Origin: Bryobacterales bacterium
Lineage (GTDB): Bacteria > Acidobacteriota > Terriglobia > Bryobacterales > Bryobacteraceae
Direction: 5' to 3'
Assembly (NCBI GenBank): GCA_025463005.1
Contig: JAOAPR010000041.1
Coordinates: forward strand, 1-64,000
Length of the DNA: 64,000 nucleotides
Made by a program: the position numbers and the translations under genes. Shown one piece after another: positions 60,118-64,000 of this stretch; positions within the stretch are counted from its first letter, which is position 1; every line of letters starts with the position of its first letter. A model generated the notes under the pieces. The model did not search any database, was not told the origin of the DNA, and was given only the letters and a program-made list of their open reading frames with translations.

Positions 60118-61005
60118 CTAGAACGGCAGATCCGGAGGCGCGGGCTCCACCAGCGTCGACTTCGCCAGGTACGGATAAGGGTTCACGGGATTCCCCTTGC
60201 GACGAACCTCAAAGTGCAGATGGGGAGAAGTCGCGCGCCCGGATGCGCCGGAATAGCCCAAGACGTCGCCGCGCCGGATTTCCTGACCGGGGATTACTTC
60301 GAAGCCCGAAAGATGCGCGTACCAGGTCTGAATTCCGTTCCCATGATCGATCACCACCAGCCTGCCGTAGCCGCCCGAGGCGAATTCAGCGTGCTCCACC
60401 ACTCCATCGGCGGTCGCTCGTATCGGGGTTCCCTCCGAGGCAGAGATGTCGACACCGGTGTGAAACGCCCCTTCGCCCGAAAACGGATCCTGCCGCTCAC
60501 CGAAACGGCTCAGAAGCCGGCCGTTCACAGGCCAGATCGCCGGCATGGTGTTCTTCTGCCAGGCTCGCGGATAAGTCCGTTGCAGGCGCGAAAAACTTGC
60601 GGATTTCAGAAAATTGTACTCGTCGATGGATTCGCGAAAGGTGGGTACCAGCAGGCCCTCATCAACGATATCGCTGGAGCTATCCACTGTTCGCTTAAGT
60701 CCCAGGGCCAGGGAAACCTCACTGGCGAGCAATTGCAGCTCAGCGAGTTGCGCGTCCTTCTGATCGTTTTCCCGCTGCAGCGCATGGTACTGGTTGCGAA
60801 GGGTATCGACTTCCGTACGAAGGGTGTTGTAGTTGGCGACTTTCCAAGTCATCCGAAGGTAGCTGGAAACCGCACCAAACAGGGAGAATGAGCCGATAAC
60901 TGCCAGTCCTAGAACGACATACAGAGCCTGGTGCGGGATGTGAATCCGGCGCAGGCGTCCATGAAGCGAGTGGGCCAAGACGACGACGAAATAATGCTGC
61001 TTCAT
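60118..61005 (-). CDS. Membrane-anchored M23 (LytM) peptidase
   Basis: The 295-residue protein starts MKQHYFVVVLAHSLHGRLRRIHIP at ATG 61003-61005. It has one membrane segment (about 30-52), a coiled-coil (about 58-105) and a LytM domain (about 165-290). The zinc site is complete: HTGVDIS and HLHFEV. This N-terminal coiled-coil plus M23 layout is seen in envelope-spanning cell-wall hydrolases or activators. The frame reads further upstream but the Met with RRI positive-inside signal is the better start, behind GGAGAG. Confidence 0.88.
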   Translation of the reverse strand: MKQHYFVVVLAHSLHGRLRRIHIPHQALYVVLGLAVIGSFSLFGAVSSYLRMTWKVANYNTLRTEVDTLRNQYHALQRENDQKDAQLAELQLLASEVSLALGLKRTVDSSSDIVDEGLLVPTFRESIDEYNFLKSASFSRLQRTYPRAWQKNTMPAIWPVNGRLLSRFGERQDPFSGEGAFHTGVDISASEGTPIRATADGVVEHAEFASGGYGRLVVIDHGNGIQTWYAHLSGFEVIPGQEIRRGDVLGYSGASGRATSPHLHFEVRRKGNPVNPYPYLAKSTLVEPAPPDLPF

Positions 61006-61124
61006 AACTCTCCTATTTACGTCTGTAACGAACGTCGGCACCGCCCCCAGGGGAGCCCGGGACGAGGGCTGTAGGCCGGAGAACTTACCGCAGGCGAATT
61101 ACCAGAAGATGAACAAACGGTAAG

Positions 61125-61152
61125 GATATACCACCGCAGCGAGGTAAGTCAA
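61125..61152 (-). promoter_or_regulatory. Promoter of M23 peptidase gene
   Basis: On the minus strand TTGACT (-35, 61147-61152), 16 bases, TATATC (-10, 61125-61130). The start codon lies at 61005, so the leader is about 110 bases. It is GC-rich with self-complementary stretches (CCCGGG) but matches no riboswitch I know. Confidence 0.6.
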
Positions 61153-61170
61153 GGCGGGACGGCGACGAAA

Positions 61171-61205
61171 AGCCCCGCCGCCTGGGGACGGCGAGGCTCT
61201 GTTTT
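61171..61205. terminator. Two-way terminator downstream of second Oar-like receptor
   Basis: Arms 61171-61182 and 61187-61198 pair over 12 bases (two G-U) around a four-base loop. On the minus strand the hairpin is followed by TTTT (61168-61171), on the plus strand TTTT (61202-61205). It closes the receptor gene ending at 61221, and lies just upstream of the M23 promoter. Confidence 0.75.
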
Positions 61206-61220
61206 CGTTACGCGAGCGGC

Positions 61221-64000
61221 TTAGAATTGCAGCCGGCCGACCAGCAAACCGGACCGCTCGCCGATCACGGCATTTGGCCCGAGCGTTTGGACCGCCCCGA
61301 AACCGGAGTTGTTCACCCGCAATCCATTCGCCGTGGTGGTCGCGATGGCAGAGGTGTAATTACCTTGAGCCCCGCCCGTACCAAAGAACGGATTCGGGAC
61401 CTGCGCCCGATTAAGAGGGTTGGTGAATTCGACGCGAGCCGAGAAGGTGATGCTTTCCTTGATGCGGAAGATCCGGCCAAAGCTGAAGCTTTCTCTTGGA
61501 ACGCGCCGGAACCGGTAGTCGTCATAGTACGCCGCCGAGGGGCTGAAGGTTCCTGGAGTCGGATCCTTCCACGCCGCTGGATTCAGTACCTGCGTTTGAG
61601 CGGGATCGAAGCAATGGCAGTTCAGGTCCTGCAGGAACAAAGGGACGCCCGGGATGCGTTCGGCCCGGGTGCCCCGCAGGAACGAGGTAAGGAGGTTGCT
61701 GCTCGACTGGGCGGTGGTGGGGACCTGGATCGGCAGACCGCTGGCGTATTGCATGGATGTCGCAAAGTTCCAGTCGGCTACCGCGTATCGGAGCCATTTG
61801 TTCGAGCCCAACTTCGGCAGCGTGTAGTTCAGGGCGAGAATGCTGACCAACGGGCGTGAAAAGCTGGAGAGCTGCTTGTTGGTGTTGCGATTGAGAATGT
61901 CGTTAATCTGGCCGCCGCCGCCATCGTTGTCCGCGCCCAACTGGAGCTCCTTGGCCCAGGTGAACGTGTAGCTGGCGTCCAGACCGTGGGAGAAGCGCTT
62001 GGTCGCCTTCGCCTGGAGCGAATCGTACCAAGTGTTGCCCAGCGGACCAGCGCCTTGCAGATTCCCGAACTGCGGGAACGGACGCAAAGCCTGAGCCACA
62101 CTGTTGGCGGGCGAGAATCCCGCGTAGGGCAATTTGCCCTGGAAGCGCCCGGCCGCGGCGGATCCAACCTGCGCTGAAAGAATGGCGCGGTCGGCAGCAT
62201 TGGTGATATCCAGCCCGTACTGCGATTTCAGGAAGTCTTGCGAATACACATTGAGGTTCGTGAGTGTATTCGTCCTCCACCAAGCACCGCGATTCGCGAC
62301 ATAGGAGACGTCGATCGCCAGATTTCTATAAATTTCGCGCTGGACTCCGACGCTCCATTGCAACTGGCGGGCTGGGCGACCGCTGTTCTGGTCGAACACG
62401 AGGGGCGCTCCCGAGATCGTTCCAGGAGCCGGGAACAGGCCCGGGCGAATGTCCGGCCAGACCGGCTGAAACGGCGTTGTGACCCCGTTCACAGTGTTCG
62501 TGAATCCGCCGCTCAGAATCATCGCGGGATCGGCCACGCCAGGGGCGTTCACAGTCTGGTTCGCACCAGGTGCGCCTGCATAGCGCCCTCCAGTATAAGG
62601 CGCATATGTAATACCGATGCCGCCGCGCAGCACGGTCTTCGGATTGAGCTGGTAAGCAACTCCGAAACGCGGACCGAACGCGAGTGGATAATTGTTCGCC
62701 AGATTGCATCCGCAGTGCCCCGGTCCGTCGCCTTCAAAGATGGAAGCGCCCGGATGACCGCCCGCTGTAGGATTCGCCACGGTAGGCGAAAATCCCGGTG
62801 CGCGGCCGTACTGCTCCTTGGCATAGGTGGAGAAGTCGTATCGCAAGCCATAATCGAGAGTCAGCTTGCGAGTCACCTTCCAGGTGTCCTGCGCGAAGAA
62901 ACTCAGATAGAGTCTCCCTCCACGAAATGCGGAGAGCGGTGAAAGCTGGTAGCTGGTGACGCGGCCCAACATCAGACTCGCGAGCGGGAATCCGACGGTG
63001 CCGCCGGAAAGGCTCACGCCGGCATCTGAAAACCAAGGGTTCCCAGTCTGTTCGGCGTTGATGACGAAGTTTCCGGTGGTGTTGGAATACGTGTAATCGA
63101 TGAATCCGTCCGTGCGTCCTTCGCCACCGAATTTATAGGTGTGGTTGCCCTTCACCCAGGAGACGCTGGCGTTGAAAGTCGGCTTGATCTCGATGGCGCG
63201 GACCTGTCCCGCGGCCGGGCCCATGATCGACATCCCGCCCTGGCTGTTAAGGCCGGTCATAGCTTGGCGTACAGCGGCGATGGTATCTCCGCCGAAGACC
63301 GGAAACCGCGCGCCGTCCTTGGGACCAACGGGAGCGCCGGCGATGCCCAGTACACCTTGCAGATCGAAATCGGTGGTCGGGGCCTTGTCCTTAAAATCGT
63401 TGTGCAAGTAACCCGCACCCAGGTGCAGCAGGACGGTGGGCGCCAGCGTGTAATCGAAATTCACGCGCTGGGTTTGCGACTCGATGAAGGTACCGCGAGT
63501 GGCAGTGATAGGATCGGGCAAGCCATCCGATCCGCACAGGGGCGTGCAATACTGCACCGCCGTCGACGTGGTCGACCAATAGTAGGAAACCTTCGCCTTC
63601 GCGCTCAGCGAATGATCCAGCTTGAGAGCCGGGATGGGCGTCCTTCGGTCGGTGGCATACGGCCGATTAAAGTTATTGACCAGAGCGCTTGAAGTGGATC
63701 GGGGAATTAAGTTTAGAAGTTTTATCGCCGACGGATCAAACCGCGCGACGGGGATTATGTTTCCGACGAACGGCTGCCGGATGCGCCGGCCCTGGGCGTC
63801 GAGGGATTGCAGCAGCGGATCGAAAATCTGCCCGTCCCTGGCGGGTTGTCCCGACGAGTCCACCGGATTACCTGTGATCGGCTTGTTGCTTAAAGCCGTG
63901 GCAAAATTGCCCGCGCGATACGCGTCGGTAGGCACGGTAGGAAACTGATTCGAGATGATGCCCACTTCCCGGAACGTTTCATAGCTGAAGAAGAAGAACG
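61221..64000 (-). CDS. Oar-like TonB-dependent receptor, 5' partial
   Basis: The frame is open to the right edge of the window (last codons encode FFFFSYETFREVG), so the signal peptide, regulatory domain and plug are not seen; the visible part is about 925 residues of barrel ending in GRLQF. It aligns by eye with the first Oar-like receptor (14810-18364) through FFFF(G/S)YE, LDYGLRYDF(A/S)TY, GNTWYDSLQAKxTKRFSHGLD, FLQDLNCHCFDP/FTQDLNCHCFDP and the barrel end. GTG 63965 is internal. The NCHCFDP loop, shared by both, is a distinctive double-Cys segment. Confidence 0.9.
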   Translation of the reverse strand, partial: FFFFSYETFREVGIISNQFPTVPTDAYRAGNFATALSNKPITGNPVDSSGQPARDGQIFDPLLQSLDAQGRRIRQPFVGNIIPVARFDPSAIKLLNLIPRSTSSALVNNFNRPYATDRRTPIPALKLDHSLSAKAKVSYYWSTTSTAVQYCTPLCGSDGLPDPITATRGTFIESQTQRVNFDYTLAPTVLLHLGAGYLHNDFKDKAPTTDFDLQGVLGIAGAPVGPKDGARFPVFGGDTIAAVRQAMTGLNSQGGMSIMGPAAGQVRAIEIKPTFNASVSWVKGNHTYKFGGEGRTDGFIDYTYSNTTGNFVINAEQTGNPWFSDAGVSLSGGTVGFPLASLMLGRVTSYQLSPLSAFRGGRLYLSFFAQDTWKVTRKLTLDYGLRYDFSTYAKEQYGRAPGFSPTVANPTAGGHPGASIFEGDGPGHCGCNLANNYPLAFGPRFGVAYQLNPKTVLRGGIGITYAPYTGGRYAGAPGANQTVNAPGVADPAMILSGGFTNTVNGVTTPFQPVWPDIRPGLFPAPGTISGAPLVFDQNSGRPARQLQWSVGVQREIYRNLAIDVSYVANRGAWWRTNTLTNLNVYSQDFLKSQYGLDITNAADRAILSAQVGSAAAGRFQGKLPYAGFSPANSVAQALRPFPQFGNLQGAGPLGNTWYDSLQAKATKRFSHGLDASYTFTWAKELQLGADNDGGGGQINDILNRNTNKQLSSFSRPLVSILALNYTLPKLGSNKWLRYAVADWNFATSMQYASGLPIQVPTTAQSSSNLLTSFLRGTRAERIPGVPLFLQDLNCHCFDPAQTQVLNPAAWKDPTPGTFSPSAAYYDDYRFRRVPRESFSFGRIFRIKESITFSARVEFTNPLNRAQVPNPFFGTGGAQGNYTSAIATTTANGLRVNNSGFGAVQTLGPNAVIGERSGLLVGRLQF

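Noticed and set aside
61006-61124. Possible c-di-AMP or c-di-GMP riboswitch before the M23 peptidase gene
   Set aside because: Such genes are often riboswitch-controlled, but none of the conserved core sequences is visible in the 110-base leader.

Overview
The window is 64 kb of GC-rich, densely coding chromosomal DNA. The gene content points to an Acidobacteriota genome of the Solibacter/Bryobacterales type. The pointers are Oar-like TonB-dependent receptors with an N-terminal carboxypeptidase-regulatory domain and FFFF(G/S)YE motifs, a GWxTD-domain protein, a secreted protein with a Solibacter-type (TIGR03437-like) C-terminal region, many Tat or Sec secreted hydrolases, and frequent GTG/TTG starts, several apparently leaderless. 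This is inference from family knowledge; no 16S or other marker was searched. I saw no rRNA, tRNA, CRISPR array, prophage, transposase or insertion sequence. No gene-free gap exceeds about 250 bases.

Layout. 1-4.7 kb: end of a CE15 glucuronoyl esterase, MGDG-synthase-like glycosyltransferase, PAP2 phosphatase, a YkgJ protein, and an ArsR-SRPBCC/SnoaL pair behind a palindromic operator. 4.7-14.8 kb: dienelactone hydrolase; a minus-strand operon of an inactive HtrA-like protein, an active HtrA-like protease and a LuxR-type regulator; then a plus-strand run with a double alpha/beta-hydrolase pseudoenzyme, pyrophosphatase and another hydrolase; then a VOC protein, a PQQ dehydrogenase and a secreted esterase. 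14.8-21.4 kb: Oar-like receptor, Sel1 protein, AAA+ ATPase of unknown role, YjbQ. 21.5-28.5 kb: GGDEF/HD-GYP hybrid, CCA-type nucleotidyltransferase, XerD-like recombinase, 2H phosphoesterase, patatin. 28.6-33.7 kb: membrane-fusion protein, MddA-like methyltransferase, GMC oxidoreductase, lysozyme-like protein.

33.8-41.4 kb: rpsA-HU/IHF-HIT, ArsB/NhaD-type transporter, and a GWxTD protein followed by a carboxypeptidase-regulatory/beta-barrel protein. 41.4-51.8 kb: aguA-aguB (agmatine to putrescine), queG, YcnI-like protein, a membrane-bound spermidine-synthase-like protein, OPT transporter, queC-queE. 51.8-64 kb: Reeler-like/TIGR03437-like secreted protein, divergent mutY-uvrA, VIT1-like transporter, a beta-barrel protein, OsmC, an oligogalacturonate-lyase-like propeller, an M23 peptidase and a second Oar-like receptor running off the right edge.

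How the genes fit together. Glucuronoyl esterase, several secreted esterases, PQQ and GMC dehydrogenases, the propeller protein and two Oar receptors suggest a soil heterotroph handling plant-derived polymers. Housekeeping modules are interspersed: polyamine and queuosine synthesis, translation, and DNA repair. The least explained parts are a set of apparently dead enzymes (pseudo-HtrA, double pseudo-hydrolase, HD-GYP without its HD pair, aminopropyltransferase without its acid), an unknown ATPase, and the GWxTD/barrel pair.
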